A stretch of 64,000 bases of DNA, from positions 1 through 64,000 of the forward strand of contig NZ_CP054719.1 in the NCBI RefSeq assembly GCF_014896945.1, in the 5' to 3' direction. Below are positions 18,470 to 28,191 of the stretch, in pieces. This DNA is from Candidatus Bodocaedibacter vickermanii. GTDB taxonomy: Bacteria > Pseudomonadota > Alphaproteobacteria > UBA6184. Each line of letters opens with the position of its first letter. Positions within the stretch are counted from its first letter, which is position 1. The notes beneath the pieces were generated by a model, which saw only the letters and a list, made by a program, of their open reading frames with translations, did no database searches and was not told where the DNA came from. The translations under genes were made by a program, and so were the position numbers.

Positions 18470-19246
18470 ATGAGCGATAAAGATTTTATTCACGAAGTGA
18501 ACGAAGATGTTAGAACTGACAAGCTGCTTAAGCTGTGGCGTCAGTATTCCCGTTATTTTTATGCATTTGTTGTAAGCGTATTAGTTTTAGTCGGCGGTGC
18601 TAGCTTATTAAAGAATTATCGTTTAAACCAAAGCATGAGTATGGCAAATCAATACGAAGCAGCGTTGGAATTATTAGTAAATCGCAAATACGATGATGGG
18701 CTTAAAGCGTTAGAAGCAATTGAGCAAGACGTGACGTCTCGTACCGTTGGATATGCAGTGATGGCTAAATTGCAACGCGCATCATTCTTATTGGCGCAAC
18801 AAAAAGAAAATGCAAAGCCATCTGAAGAGGCGTTAAAGATTTATTGGGAAATTTCTAGTAATAATGATTTTCCAACAGTGTACCGTAACATTGGTACGTA
18901 TTTGTGTGCGTTCCATTCCTTGGGACAGAACTATGAATCTATTCCTCGGGATGAGATGTTAAAGCGTTTAGAAGCGATGACACAAAAAGATAATGCCAGC
19001 CGATTGATTGCTTTGGAGTTATTAGCGCACTATGAAAAGATTGATGGAAAGATTGATGAGGCACGCAAATCTTGCCAAGTTGTTATAAATGATACTAACA
19101 ATCCAGAGACTGCCATCGTTGATCGTTGTCGTGCATTAATTGCAACATTGCCAGAAGTTGTAGCAGCCCCAGAAGCAAAGCCTGTTGAGCCTGCAGCACC
19201 GGCAGCTGAATCGGCATCTGTATCAGAGACAGAAGATAAAAAATAA
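18470..19246 (+). CDS. YfgM-like membrane-anchored TPR protein
   Basis: 258 residues: a cytoplasmic N-terminus, one membrane anchor (YFYAFVVSVLVLVGGASLL, about residues 25-43) and a periplasmic TPR-like domain, then an Ala/Pro/Glu-rich tail. YfgM is an ancillary SecYEG-associated chaperone factor. The gene order yfgM-bamB-der is the classical one and supports the call more than the weak sequence signature. AACACGAGGT precedes the ATG. Confidence 0.78.
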   Translation: MSDKDFIHEVNEDVRTDKLLKLWRQYSRYFYAFVVSVLVLVGGASLLKNYRLNQSMSMANQYEAALELLVNRKYDDGLKALEAIEQDVTSRTVGYAVMAKLQRASFLLAQQKENAKPSEEALKIYWEISSNNDFPTVYRNIGTYLCAFHSLGQNYESIPRDEMLKRLEAMTQKDNASRLIALELLAHYEKIDGKIDEARKSCQVVINDTNNPETAIVDRCRALIATLPEVVAAPEAKPVEPAAPAAESASVSETEDKK

Positions 19247-19267
19247 ACAAGCTGAGGAATAAGCAGC

Positions 19268-20572
19268 ATGAACTATAAAAAATTATTAACGTTAATATCG
19301 CTTTCAACACTCGCATCGTCATGTTCTGACAAAGTGGTGTTAGAAGGCGAACGTAAGGAATTAATTTTACAGTCAAAGGCAATTACGACAGATGCGGCAG
19401 CTCAAGCTGAATCTGTTGCGCTATCAGCTCCAACGACTGTGGATAATTGGAAAATGCAAGGGTATAACACAACCCATACTGTTCCTCATTTGAAATTTAG
19501 TGGCAGTTTTACACATATTGCTACAGTTGATGGGGGACGTGGCAGTGGACATGGTAAAACAATGTTATACACACCCGTCATTCAAAATGATCGGTTGTAT
19601 GTTGTTGATACCAATGGGCGTTTAAAATGTTTTGATACGTTAACACAGGCATTGCTGTGGGAAAAAGAATACGTTTCTGATAAGCAAGTGCAACGCACAC
19701 TGTCAGTGACTGGCATTACGGTTAGCGGTGATATGGGCTATTTAAGCTTATCCACTGACCAAGCAATGGCTGTTCGTTTAGATAACGGTGATGTTGTGTG
19801 GCAGCAACAGCTATCGGATATTGCTAGAATTCTCCCAGTTGTACAAGATTCAACAGTGTTTTATACCAACATTGATAACATGTTAGAAGCTCGTGATACC
19901 AAAACAGGGCAACAAAAATGGGTGTATCAAAGCATTCAAGAAGAGGCCATGTTGTTGGGTGGTGCGAATGTAACTGTGACTGCAACTCAGGTGATTGCTC
20001 CGTTTGCATCCGGTGAAATTGCGGCATTAAGCCCCAGCGGTACGATGGTATGGAACGATCAAATTTCTAGCGCTGCACCTGGAAATATTATTAATAATAT
20101 TCAACATGTGTATGCTCCGGTTGCCATGGATAAATATTTGATGTTTGCATCGTCTCATGCGGGCAGTTTGATTGCCTATAATACAAGTACTGGACGCAGA
20201 GTTTGGGAACAACCCATCTTGACGTTACAAGCACCAGCGTTGACGGATTCACACATGTTTGTTGTGGATAATCAACAACGTTTAATGTGTTTGAAAAAAG
20301 CTTCAGGGCAAGTAAAATGGATGAAGCAACTGAAAATCGCTGAAGACACGTTTAGCGTATCGGAGGCTCCTATTTATTGGTATGGTCCAGTGTTGTTGTC
20401 GAATCAACTTACGATGTTTGCAAGCAACGGAACCGTGTTAATGATGGATCCTAATACGGGTGACGTTAAACAAACGATCACATTGGATCACCAGATTGCA
20501 ATGAGCCCCATAGTGGTCAAAGACAGGTGTTACGTCGTAACACCAAAGAATGATATTAAGGTGTATGAATAG
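19268..20572 (+). CDS. bamB: Outer membrane protein assembly factor BamB
   Basis: Periplasmic lipoprotein of the BAM complex that inserts beta-barrel proteins. The lipobox LASSC places the lipidated Cys at residue 19. The rest is an eight-bladed PQQ-type beta-propeller with repeated blades such as LYVVDTNGRLKCFDTLTQALLWEKE and YNTSTGRRVWE. The length is 434 residues. It lies between the yfgM-like gene and der, as in many proteobacteria. Confidence 0.92.
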   Translation: MNYKKLLTLISLSTLASSCSDKVVLEGERKELILQSKAITTDAAAQAESVALSAPTTVDNWKMQGYNTTHTVPHLKFSGSFTHIATVDGGRGSGHGKTMLYTPVIQNDRLYVVDTNGRLKCFDTLTQALLWEKEYVSDKQVQRTLSVTGITVSGDMGYLSLSTDQAMAVRLDNGDVVWQQQLSDIARILPVVQDSTVFYTNIDNMLEARDTKTGQQKWVYQSIQEEAMLLGGANVTVTATQVIAPFASGEIAALSPSGTMVWNDQISSAAPGNIINNIQHVYAPVAMDKYLMFASSHAGSLIAYNTSTGRRVWEQPILTLQAPALTDSHMFVVDNQQRLMCLKKASGQVKWMKQLKIAEDTFSVSEAPIYWYGPVLLSNQLTMFASNGTVLMMDPNTGDVKQTITLDHQIAMSPIVVKDRCYVVTPKNDIKVYE

Positions 20573-20578
20573 AATATT

Positions 20579-21946
20579 ATGATTAAAGTCGCATTTGTAG
20601 GGCGGCCTAACGTTGGAAAATCGTCGTTGTTCAATCGTTTAACACGAAAGAAAACGGCGATTATTCATGATCTGCCTGGGGTTACCCGGGACAGACGTTA
20701 CGGTGACGCTGATTTATTTGATATAAAATTTCAAATTATTGATACCGCTGGTACTGAGTTACAACACAATAAAGCCACTGAATTGCAGCAGCTGATGGAG
20801 GTTCAAACCTTTAAAGCTGCGGATGAAGCGGATATTATTTTCTTTATTTTTGATGCTCGTGAAGGTGTCACGCCCATTGATGAAGATTTAGCAGCACGCT
20901 TACGATCTTATCAAAAGCCAGTAATTTTATTGGGAAATAAGGCCGAAGGTGTTCGGTTCCAACATGACTATACTTCCTTTAAATTAGGACTGGGTGACCC
21001 TGTCTATATTTCTGCTGTTCATGGTGAAGGGTTTATTGACCTGTTTGAAGCCATGCAGGAATGTATTGAAAAACATGGTCTGTCAATGGAAGGCGATGCA
21101 GAAACTGAAGTTGATCCCGATTCTAAGACTATAGAATTAGCTATTATTGGACGCCCAAATGTTGGAAAATCCACGATGGTGAATGCCTTGTTGAAAGAAG
21201 ATCGCCAGTTAACAGGCCCCATGGCTGGATTAACACGAGACTCTATCCAGATTGATTGGCATTACAAAGATTACCATATCAAACTGGTGGATACGGCAGG
21301 TCAACGTCGTCGTGCAAATGTGGATAACCCCATTGAAAAGCTGGCAGTAACGGACGCATTGCGTTCAGTTCAATATTGTAACGTTGCAGCGTTAATATTG
21401 GATGCATCAGTACCTGTTGAAAAGCAAGACTTAACGATTGCAAGGCATGTGGTAGATGAGGGTAGGGCGTTAGTAATCGTCCTGAATAAATGGGACATTG
21501 CTGAAAATCCTAAAAAGATTTTGGCGGATGTGCAACATGAATTGCAGCATCACTTTGCTCAGGTTAAACAAGTGCCAGTGATCACAACATCTGCGCTTGA
21601 AAAGACTGGGCTTGCAAAGTTTATGGATGCTGTGTTGGAAGTCTATCGTTTGTGGAATGTGCGATTGACCACAGGACAACTGAACCAATGGTTGCGCCAT
21701 GCCGTTGAAAGTCATACGCCGCCATTAGTGAACGGACGCAGGATAAAGTTGAAATATGCAACGCAGATTAAAACGCGTCCACCGACCTTTCATTTGTTTT
21801 CTAATTTACCCAAGGAAATTCCAGAGGATTATCGCCGATATTTAGTGAACTCATTGCGGGAATCGTTTAATTTGCCGTCTATACCGTTACGATTTGTATT
21901 TCGTGGGGGCGACAACAACCCGTATCATAACAAGGATTCAAAGTAA
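20579..21946 (+). CDS. der: Ribosome-associated GTPase Der (EngA)
   Basis: Essential GTPase for 50S assembly. Two tandem G domains are evident: the first with GRPNVGKSS near residues 8-16 and DTAG, the second with GRPNVGKST near 189-197, DTAGQRRR and NKWD. The C-terminal KH-like domain (RRIKLKYATQIKTRPPTFHLF) follows. The length of 455 is normal. It starts 6 bp after bamB, and prfB starts 2 bp after its stop. Confidence 0.97.
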   Translation: MIKVAFVGRPNVGKSSLFNRLTRKKTAIIHDLPGVTRDRRYGDADLFDIKFQIIDTAGTELQHNKATELQQLMEVQTFKAADEADIIFFIFDAREGVTPIDEDLAARLRSYQKPVILLGNKAEGVRFQHDYTSFKLGLGDPVYISAVHGEGFIDLFEAMQECIEKHGLSMEGDAETEVDPDSKTIELAIIGRPNVGKSTMVNALLKEDRQLTGPMAGLTRDSIQIDWHYKDYHIKLVDTAGQRRRANVDNPIEKLAVTDALRSVQYCNVAALILDASVPVEKQDLTIARHVVDEGRALVIVLNKWDIAENPKKILADVQHELQHHFAQVKQVPVITTSALEKTGLAKFMDAVLEVYRLWNVRLTTGQLNQWLRHAVESHTPPLVNGRRIKLKYATQIKTRPPTFHLFSNLPKEIPEDYRRYLVNSLRESFNLPSIPLRFVFRGGDNNPYHNKDSK

Positions 21947-21948
21947 TT

Positions 21949-23047
21949 ATGCGCCAAGAATGGAAAGATGCATTCGAAACGATGCGTCATAATATCACTG
22001 TATTGCGGAGGTTTCTTTGACTGGGATAATGCGCTAACTCGGTTAGATTCATTAACTCAATCATCTGAAGATCCCCATTTGTGGGACGATCAGGCGAATG
22101 CTCAAAAAATCTTAAAAGAAAAAACGATATTAGGCGATAAAATTCAAGCCGTTCGAAATCTTGAAACCAGTGTTAACGATGCTGAAGAACTGGCTGACAT
22201 GGCAGAAGAATCTGCTGATGATGCCTTTATTGCAGAGTGTGAGTCTCAGATTCAATCGTTATTAAAACAGTCGGATACTATGCGGTTAGAAGCCTTGCTA
22301 TCGGGTGAGGCGGATCCCAACCCATGTTTCGTTGAAGTCCATTCTGGGGCAGGGGGGACGGAAGCTCAAGATTGGGCGTTAATGTTATACCGCATGTATA
22401 CGCGCTGGGCTGAACGACGAAAATTTAAAGTAACGTATATGGAAGAAAGCCCTGGTGAAGAAGCCGGCATAAAATCGGCGATTATCAAAATTACCGGGCA
22501 CATGGCATATGGTTGGTTAAAAAAAGAATCTGGCGTTCATCGATTAGTTCGAATTTCTCCGTTTGATTCATCTGCGCGACGTCATACCAGTTTCGCATCC
22601 ATTTGGGTGTACCCTGAAATTGATACAGATATTGATATCGTGATTGAAGATAAAGATCTGCGCATTGATACCTATCGTTCATCAGGAGCAGGTGGACAGC
22701 ATGTGAACACGACGGATTCTGCGGTTCGTATCACACATCTTCCCACTGGGATTGTTGTTCAATGTCAAAACGAACGCTCTCAACATAAAAACAAGGCAAC
22801 CGCTATGAAGATGTTGCAATCCAGGATTTATGAACAAGAGATTCGAAAACGAGAAGAAGAAACCCAAAAAACGAATGCCATCAAAGGCGACAACGGTTGG
22901 GGAAATCAGATTCGTTCCTATGTCTTGCACCCCTATCAAATGGTCAAAGACCTGCGCACCGGATATGAAACTGGTAACACAGGCGCCGTATTGGATGGCG
23001 CCATTGATGGGTTCTTGGAAAGCTGTTTGAGTCATATTGATGATTAG
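21949..23047 (+). CDS. prfB: Peptide chain release factor 2, made by programmed +1 frameshift
   Basis: Release factor reading UGA and UAA. The frame begins at ATG 21949 (MRQEWKDAFETMRHN…), runs 23 codons to an in-frame TGA at 22018-22020, and continues in the +1 frame after the slip codon CTT as GACTGGGATAATGC. The site CTT TGA C, with the internal Shine-Dalgarno-like GCGGAGG three bases before the slip codon, matches the known prfB autoregulatory frameshift. The specificity motif SPF and the catalytic GGQ (GAGGQHVNTTD) are present. The product is about 366 residues. Confidence 0.95.
22005..22021 (+). promoter_or_regulatory. prfB +1 recoding site
   Basis: GGAGG (about 22007-22011), then TTT, then the slippery CTT followed by TGA and C. 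When RF2 is scarce the ribosome slips forward by one base; when RF2 is abundant it terminates after 23 codons. Confidence 0.95.
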
Positions 23048-23062
23048 GCAGCGTGACGCTGC
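23048..23062 (+). repeat. Triloop hairpin directly after prfB
   Basis: GCAGCGTGACGCTGC begins on the base after the prfB stop codon. It belongs to the composite palindrome family of the repeat islands and may define the 3' end of the mRNA. Confidence 0.85.
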
Positions 23063-23120
23063 ACCCAACAGGTTAGATTATTAGGTTAGTGTAATCTATA
23101 CATCTGCGGACGCCTTCATT

Positions 23121-23864
23121 CTAATAATGCGATCTTGGATGCTTTGAGAGTAACGGATCCTTTACCGTTGCTCTGTCGTCATCTTCTAGAGTATAAGCAC
23201 CATGAGCTTTACGATGTCGAAGCGTTGATGTTGTTTCTTGTGTCTTTTTAGCTACTTCGATTCGAGTATATTCTTCAACTCTACGTTTCGCCTCTTCTTC
23301 AACAGCAATAGCGTCTAAGCGTTCGCGTTCAATACGAATGGCTTCAAGAGCATCAGCTTTAGATGCCCCTCCATGAACTCGCCATTTACCAAGCACTTTA
23401 AAAAGGTCAGATCTTGCTTTTGATGCGGGTATTCTAATATCTAATCCTGGTATTTGAACTCCACAAATTTCTCCATATTGAAATAGACCTTCAAAAAATA
23501 CAACCGTATCTGAAGTTAGATCATAAAGTGTTTTAACCAAAGACATATATAAATTCATAATTTCTTCAACGGAATAGTACTCATCTCCCCACAATAAACT
23601 AGAACTCTTTAAGGGATTCTTTAAAATATACATAAGACTTATTGCTATTGCATGTGCTTTCCCCCCTTTAGTTCCAAGATGCTCAGTATCAAATTTTACT
23701 GTGTCGATAATAGGGGTTCCAAAAATAGAGCAGCCATCAGGCAATGGAACGGTATCCATTTTGCGTTCTACTTCAGCTAAGATTTTTTCAGATTGAGATG
23801 AAGCAAAACAAATACTGCTAAAAAAAACTTGAAAACATACAGAAAGAAAAATAACATTTTTCAT
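23121..23864 (-). CDS. Exported protein, paralogue A of a tandem pair
   Basis: 247 residues with a signal peptide (VIFLSVCFQVFFSSICFA). It shares with its neighbour (23920-24597) an N-terminal PLPDG-S-FG-P motif and, near the C-terminus, a charged helix ALEAIRIERERLDAIAVEEE that is nearly identical at DNA level. The intervening region is helical and diverged. Function unknown; the helix may be a coiled-coil contact site. Confidence 0.7.
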   Translation of the reverse strand: MKNVIFLSVCFQVFFSSICFASSQSEKILAEVERKMDTVPLPDGCSIFGTPIIDTVKFDTEHLGTKGGKAHAIAISLMYILKNPLKSSSLLWGDEYYSVEEIMNLYMSLVKTLYDLTSDTVVFFEGLFQYGEICGVQIPGLDIRIPASKARSDLFKVLGKWRVHGGASKADALEAIRIERERLDAIAVEEEAKRRVEEYTRIEVAKKTQETTSTLRHRKAHGAYTLEDDDRATVKDPLLSKHPRSHY

Positions 23865-23919
23865 GATGGACTCCTACACAATCTTCCATAACCATAACAA
23901 CTTAAATTATTATTGAAGA

Positions 23920-24597
23920 TTAGTGAGCCTTAAGCTTTCCACGAGGAAGTAAGCGATCTCTTGCAGATGCGTGCTCATCGTCTGATTCATGATGTGTATG
24001 ATGTCGAGTTGTTAACGCTGCTTTGATTCGGGCATCAGCTTTACGTTTCGCCTCTTCTTCAACAGCAATAGCGTCTAATCGTTCGCGTTCAATACGAATG
24101 GCTTCAAAGGCATCATCCGGTCTTGTGTCTTTATATATTTTCCAGTTAGCAATTTTATTATAATTAGCCGCTCTTTCTGGTTGCTTTGGAATAGAGATAG
24201 GGGTTTTGTATACAGTGCTATTTTCTAAGACTTCCTGAAAAAATCTGATGGCAGATGGTGTTAGGTTGTAAAGTCCTGCAACAAGCAAGCTATAAGACTT
24301 TTTAATAGCTTCAAGTCTTTCTTCTCTGTTTCCTGCATAGGATTCAGATCTTCTTAGAAGTTTTGAAAGTTCTAGAGCTGCATCAAAGCATGATCTTTTA
24401 CTATCGCTCATGTGTTCAAAATCGAAAGGTTTGCTTCCCGGACAAGGATTTCCAAACACAGACATTCCATCTGGAAGGGGGGTTTGGCTCATATATTGAT
24501 ATGTGGCTGAAAGAATCTGACCATCTTCGACAGTAAGTTTTGTGGCAGCAGAAGAAACCTGGCACATAAATACAAGAATTAAGAAAGTTTGTTTCAT
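23920..24597 (-). CDS. Exported protein, paralogue B of a tandem pair
   Basis: 225 residues from the ATG at 24597, chosen because TTGGAGG lies six bases upstream; a TTG 12 bp earlier is in frame but inside that site. The signal peptide is TFLILVFMCQVSSAA. It shares PLPDGMSVFGNP and the RIERERLDAIAVEEEAKRK helix with paralogue A. The last residues are His-rich and basic. Function unknown. Confidence 0.7.
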   Translation of the reverse strand: MKQTFLILVFMCQVSSAATKLTVEDGQILSATYQYMSQTPLPDGMSVFGNPCPGSKPFDFEHMSDSKRSCFDAALELSKLLRRSESYAGNREERLEAIKKSYSLLVAGLYNLTPSAIRFFQEVLENSTVYKTPISIPKQPERAANYNKIANWKIYKDTRPDDAFEAIRIERERLDAIAVEEEAKRKADARIKAALTTRHHTHHESDDEHASARDRLLPRGKLKAH

Positions 24598-24658
24598 AAT
24601 AACCTCCAATAAATCAGCCTAGTTTAGATATAAACCAGGCTGATTTATTTGTCAAGTT

Positions 24659-25069
24659 TTAGTTGATCGTGGCTGCATCAGAAGTAGATAAAGGTGTGTT
24701 TAATTTCTGTAACTCTGCATACAACTGTTGGGTGGTATTAGCTGTTAGAAATATTTTGCGTAAAATTGCGCTGGAATCAGGTAAGTTTTTTGATACCCAA
24801 TATTGAGTTAGAGTTTTAACAAGAAAAGTTTTTTCTTGTGGATTAGAGAAGATATTGTTCCATGATTTTTGGATTTGAATTGTTGCGTCAGAGGTTTTTC
24901 CTTCTTTCCACCAAGTAAAAATTTTAGTTAAAGCGGCTAAAAATACGCCTAACGTAGAAGCTCCACCCATGGGGACTAAAATACCTAATCGCCAAGTAGA
25001 TTCTTTTTCTACGCTACACAAAAATAATACATATAAATATAAATCTACACACGTGCACATCACAATCAC
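24659..25069 (-). CDS. Small membrane protein of unknown function
   Basis: Up to 136 residues, from a GTG at 25069 that overlaps the stop of the upstream gene by 4 bp; ATG at 25060 is an alternative. One or two hydrophobic segments (LYLYVLFLCS and ILVPMGGASTLGVFLAALTKIF) precede a soluble helical part. The overlap suggests translational coupling with the exported gene upstream. A frameshift joining the two into one protein cannot be excluded. Function unknown. Confidence 0.45.
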   Translation of the reverse strand: MIVMCTCVDLYLYVLFLCSVEKESTWRLGILVPMGGASTLGVFLAALTKIFTWWKEGKTSDATIQIQKSWNNIFSNPQEKTFLVKTLTQYWVSKNLPDSSAILRKIFLTANTTQQLYAELQKLNTPLSTSDAATIN

Positions 25070-25638
25070 GGCATAAAGTTGTGGAGTCCATATGTAGAAG
25101 ACTTATAGTTTGTAATGCTATTAATAAATTCATTGATTGATGTTGCAATAGATTGACGAGCCTCTGCTGTGCTAGATGGGTAGAGTCCCATTGTATTGAG
25201 TTGTTCGGAGATTGTCTTCAAAGCTCTGTCTTTTATCAAAAAATCAGTGCTAGTGAAAGCGTCTGCAAATAAATCATCAATATCTGCAACTACAGCTGGG
25301 GTAGGTGGAGCCAATCGCAGTAAGGTAGCGTTCATTGTACCTTGTCTATTTTCAAGTGCTATAACTTTTGACGCTAGCTGCTCTGATGTAGTCTCGACGG
25401 ATCTTCGCAAACTAGCAACTTCTGCCATAAGTTGTTTGAGTATAAGCTCAAATTTTGTTTCTGCTGTGGGCTCTTCTGTTTCAAGAGCAGGTTGTGGGTC
25501 TACATGAGCTACTACTGTAGCCGCAGCTTGATCTTGTCCAACGGTTGGTGATACGGCGTGTTGAACATCGGGCAATACTCCCTTTACCCCAGATAAAGTT
25601 CCCAATATTAATGCAGTTGATAACAGTAAACGTTTCAT
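25066..25638 (-). CDS. Exported coiled-coil protein of unknown function
   Basis: 190 residues: signal peptide (LLLSTALILGTLSGVKG), an Ala/Val/Glu-rich linker, then a predicted coiled coil from about residue 65 to 105 (LKQLMAEVASLRRSVETTSEQLASK). No family recognised. It is the first gene of a minus-strand pair with 24659-25069. Confidence 0.6.
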   Translation of the reverse strand: MKRLLLSTALILGTLSGVKGVLPDVQHAVSPTVGQDQAAATVVAHVDPQPALETEEPTAETKFELILKQLMAEVASLRRSVETTSEQLASKVIALENRQGTMNATLLRLAPPTPAVVADIDDLFADAFTSTDFLIKDRALKTISEQLNTMGLYPSSTAEARQSIATSINEFINSITNYKSSTYGLHNFMP

Positions 25639-25782
25639 TGTGTTTTTTCCTCAAATGGATGTCATGTCCCTATAGATAGGGATACTGATTGATTATTTCA
25701 AGTAAAATTGTTTTTATAAAAAACTGATGCAATTTTTTCTTAATCGACTTATACTTGCGCCAACGAAAAAGAGTAATAGAGT

Positions 25783-26016
25783 ATGTCTTCAAAACAGCCG
25801 TATAAACTGCATATTGAACCGGGAGTGGTTTATTCCTGGTGTAGTTGTGGTTTTTCAGCGACTGAACCACTATGTGATGGCAGTCATCGTACAGAAACCG
25901 AAAACAAACGTTCGGTAAAATTTCAAAGTGACAACGCAAAAGACGTTATGCTATGTATGTGTAAACATACAAAGAACCCTCCGTATTGTGATGGCAGTCA
26001 CAATCAATTTGAATAG
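25783..26016 (+). CDS. CDGSH iron-sulfur domain protein
   Basis: 77 residues with two CDGSH-type 2Fe-2S motifs: [16 protein letters not shown] and [16 protein letters not shown]. Each has the three-Cys one-His ligand set C-X-C-X(9)-C-X(3)-H. This tandem arrangement resembles the MiNT/CISD3 class rather than mitoNEET. No membrane anchor is present, so it should be cytoplasmic, with a redox or Fe-S transfer role. It sits 13 bp upstream of metK. Confidence 0.9.
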   Translation: MSSKQPYKLHIEPGVVYSWCSCGFSATEPLCDGSHRTETENKRSVKFQSDNAKDVMLCMCKHTKNPPYCDGSHNQFE

Positions 26017-26029
26017 AAAGAAGAGAAAA

Positions 26030-27205
26030 ATGAAAGAATTTGTATTTACCAGTGAATCCGTATCCGAAGGACATCCAGATAAAGTATGCGATCGTATTTC
26101 GGACAGTATCCTAGACGCATTTTTAGCAGAAGATCCATTTGCTCGCGTTGCACTTGAAACATTAGCAACAACAAACAAAGTTGTGTTGGCCGGTGAAGTT
26201 CGTGGAGCTTTAACAGACGCGCAAATGGAAGACATTGCACGTGAAGCCGTTCGTCAAATCGGATATGAACAAGAAGGTTTCCACTGGAAAAACTTAGATG
26301 TTGATGTGTATGTTCACAGCCAATCAGCTGATATTGCGATGGGTGTTGATTCATCGTCTTCAAAAGAAGAAGGTGCCGGCGACCAAGGGATTATGTTTGG
26401 ATATGCTTGCCGTGAAACACCAGAATTAATGCCAGCGCCAATTCAATATGCGCACCGTATTCTTCATGAATTAGCGGACATGCGTCACAATGGACTCAGC
26501 ATTTTGGGACCTGATGCAAAAAGCCAAATCAGCTTATTATATCATGATAACAAGCCAGTAAAAGCAACGTCTGTTGTTGTATCAACTCAACATGCTGAAG
26601 GCGTTACTGCAGAAGAAATTCGCGAAATTGTTCGTCCAATCGTATTGCGCACATTACCAGAAGGTTGGATGTGTGATGAAAAAGATTTCTACGTTAACCC
26701 CACAGGGCGCTTTGTGATCGGTGGACCCGATGGCGACTCTGGTTTAACTGGACGTAAGATCATTGTGGATACCTATGGCGGTATGTGCCCTCATGGTGGT
26801 GGTGCATTCTCTGGTAAAGATCCAACAAAAGTGGATCGTTCAGCGGCATACATCGCACGTTATTTAGCAAAGAACATCGTAGCATCGGGTATTGCTGACA
26901 AGTGTACGATTCAATTGTCCTATGCAATTGGTGTTGCTCATCCGTTGTCAATCTATGTTGATTTTGGTGATCACACACGTATTGATGATGCCTATGAAGT
27001 TGCTAAGAAAATTGGCGAAATCGTTGATCTAACACCAAAAGGTATTCGGACTCATTTACAGTTGAACCGTCCAATTTATACGCCAACAACGGCCTATGGA
27101 CACTTTGGTCGTCAACCAGGATCAAACGGTGAGTTCAGTTGGGAAAAATTAGATCTAGTTGAAACATTACGCAGCGAATTTGCTCACTTATTAATTCACG
27201 CATAA
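26030..27205 (+). CDS. metK: S-adenosylmethionine synthase MetK
   Basis: Makes SAM from methionine and ATP. Conserved stretches: [16 protein letters not shown] at residues 14-29, [12 protein letters not shown] near 118-129, and the P-loop-like [19 protein letters not shown] near 260. The family start [17 protein letters not shown] sets the ATG at 26030; the open frame extends upstream through the CDGSH gene but is not credible. The stop overlaps the trmB start by one base (TAATG). Confidence 0.97.
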   Translation: MKEFVFTSESVSEGHPDKVCDRISDSILDAFLAEDPFARVALETLATTNKVVLAGEVRGALTDAQMEDIAREAVRQIGYEQEGFHWKNLDVDVYVHSQSADIAMGVDSSSSKEEGAGDQGIMFGYACRETPELMPAPIQYAHRILHELADMRHNGLSILGPDAKSQISLLYHDNKPVKATSVVVSTQHAEGVTAEEIREIVRPIVLRTLPEGWMCDEKDFYVNPTGRFVIGGPDGDSGLTGRKIIVDTYGGMCPHGGGAFSGKDPTKVDRSAAYIARYLAKNIVASGIADKCTIQLSYAIGVAHPLSIYVDFGDHTRIDDAYEVAKKIGEIVDLTPKGIRTHLQLNRPIYTPTTAYGHFGRQPGSNGEFSWEKLDLVETLRSEFAHLLIHA

Positions 27206-27888
27206 TGTCTGATTTAGTTTCTAAAAGCACACGTACATTTGGGCGCCGTCAAGGGCGCCCAATTAAAGACACAAAACAACAGCTGATGGATGAGCTGTTT
27301 CCGACAATTTCCATTGAATTGCCAGAGGTCGACTATTTAATTAATCCTGACATTTACTTTGATCAAAAAGCTCCTGTATGGTTTGAGGTTGGTTTTGGTG
27401 GTGGAGAACATATCGCACAGTTAGCCGTTCAGCATCCCGATATTAATTTCATTGGGTGTGAACCCTTCATGAATGGTGTTGCCTCGTTGGTGAATCATAT
27501 ACAAGAGCAGCACATTTCCAATATTCGTATTTTTCAGGGGAATGCTCTTGATGTGTTAAAATCATTTAATCACGAGTGTTTGTCTCGGTTTTATTTAATG
27601 TTTGCGGATCCATGGCCGAAAAAGCGCCATCATAAACGTCGGTTTATCCAAAACGATATCTTAAATTTGGTGATTCCAAAACTGATGTTAAATGCAGAGT
27701 TCCGTTTGGCGACAGACCACGAAAGTTATCAGCAGTGGATGGTACAGCATTTGCGGAATCGAACTGATTTAAAGGAAGTCCTCTGTACATTTGATAAGCC
27801 GACTGATTGGCCAAATACTCGATATGAAGCAAAAGCCATCGAAGAAGGTCGTAAGCCCTTGTATCTAATATTCCAACGCGTTCAATAA
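27205..27888 (+). CDS. trmB: tRNA (guanine-N7)-methyltransferase TrmB
   Basis: SAM-dependent enzyme that makes m7G46 in tRNA variable loops. SAM-binding EVGFGGGEHI is near residues 65-74 and the family motif FADPWPKKRHHKRRF near 133-147. The length is 227. It is translationally coupled to metK, which makes its cofactor. Confidence 0.95.
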   Translation: MSDLVSKSTRTFGRRQGRPIKDTKQQLMDELFPTISIELPEVDYLINPDIYFDQKAPVWFEVGFGGGEHIAQLAVQHPDINFIGCEPFMNGVASLVNHIQEQHISNIRIFQGNALDVLKSFNHECLSRFYLMFADPWPKKRHHKRRFIQNDILNLVIPKLMLNAEFRLATDHESYQQWMVQHLRNRTDLKEVLCTFDKPTDWPNTRYEAKAIEEGRKPLYLIFQRVQ

Positions 27889-27976
27889 AACATCCCGCTA
27901 AGACTTGATATAGCCAATCACGTATAATAATGGTGTGGTAGTTTTTGAGATAGTTGATTCGCTTTTTGAGATTTTT

Positions 27977-28003
27977 AAAGTCCTCATCTTCGAGGGCTTT
28001 TTT
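27977..28003 (+). terminator. Terminator of the metK-trmB operon
   Basis: AAAGTCCTC pairs with GAGGGCTTT around ATCTTC and is followed by a T run, 90 bp after the trmB stop. Confidence 0.85.
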
Positions 28004-28021
28004 ATTTCATGCTAACTATTC

Positions 28022-28128
28022 TATAGCTAGAGTAATTTAATTTGGGTACAGGAACGAGGCGAGACATGTACTAAAATGTACATTAACGACCGAGTGACGC
28101 ATACCCAGATTATAAGAAGTCAGCTATA
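28022..28128 (+). repeat. 107-bp interspersed repeat, copy 1
   Basis: About 95% identical to the inverted copy at 59718-59823. The ends are imperfect inverted repeats (TATAGCTAGAG at one end, GTCAGCTATA at the other; TTTGGGTA against TACCCAGA inside). An internal palindrome TGTACTAAAATGTACA sits in the middle. No open frame; it is compatible with a small MITE or another structured element. The flanking spacer holds only the terminator before it and a promoter after it. Confidence 0.85.
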
Positions 28129-28139
28129 ATAAATTTCTT

Positions 28140-28168
28140 AAGACAATTTTAAGTTTTATCTCTATACT
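28140..28168 (+). promoter_or_regulatory. Promoter of the small exported protein gene
   Basis: AAGACA (28140-28145), a 17-bp spacer and TATACT (28163-28168), 24 bp before the ATG at 28192. Confidence 0.6.
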
Positions 28169-28191
28169 ATAAATCAAAAAAGAAGAAGAAA

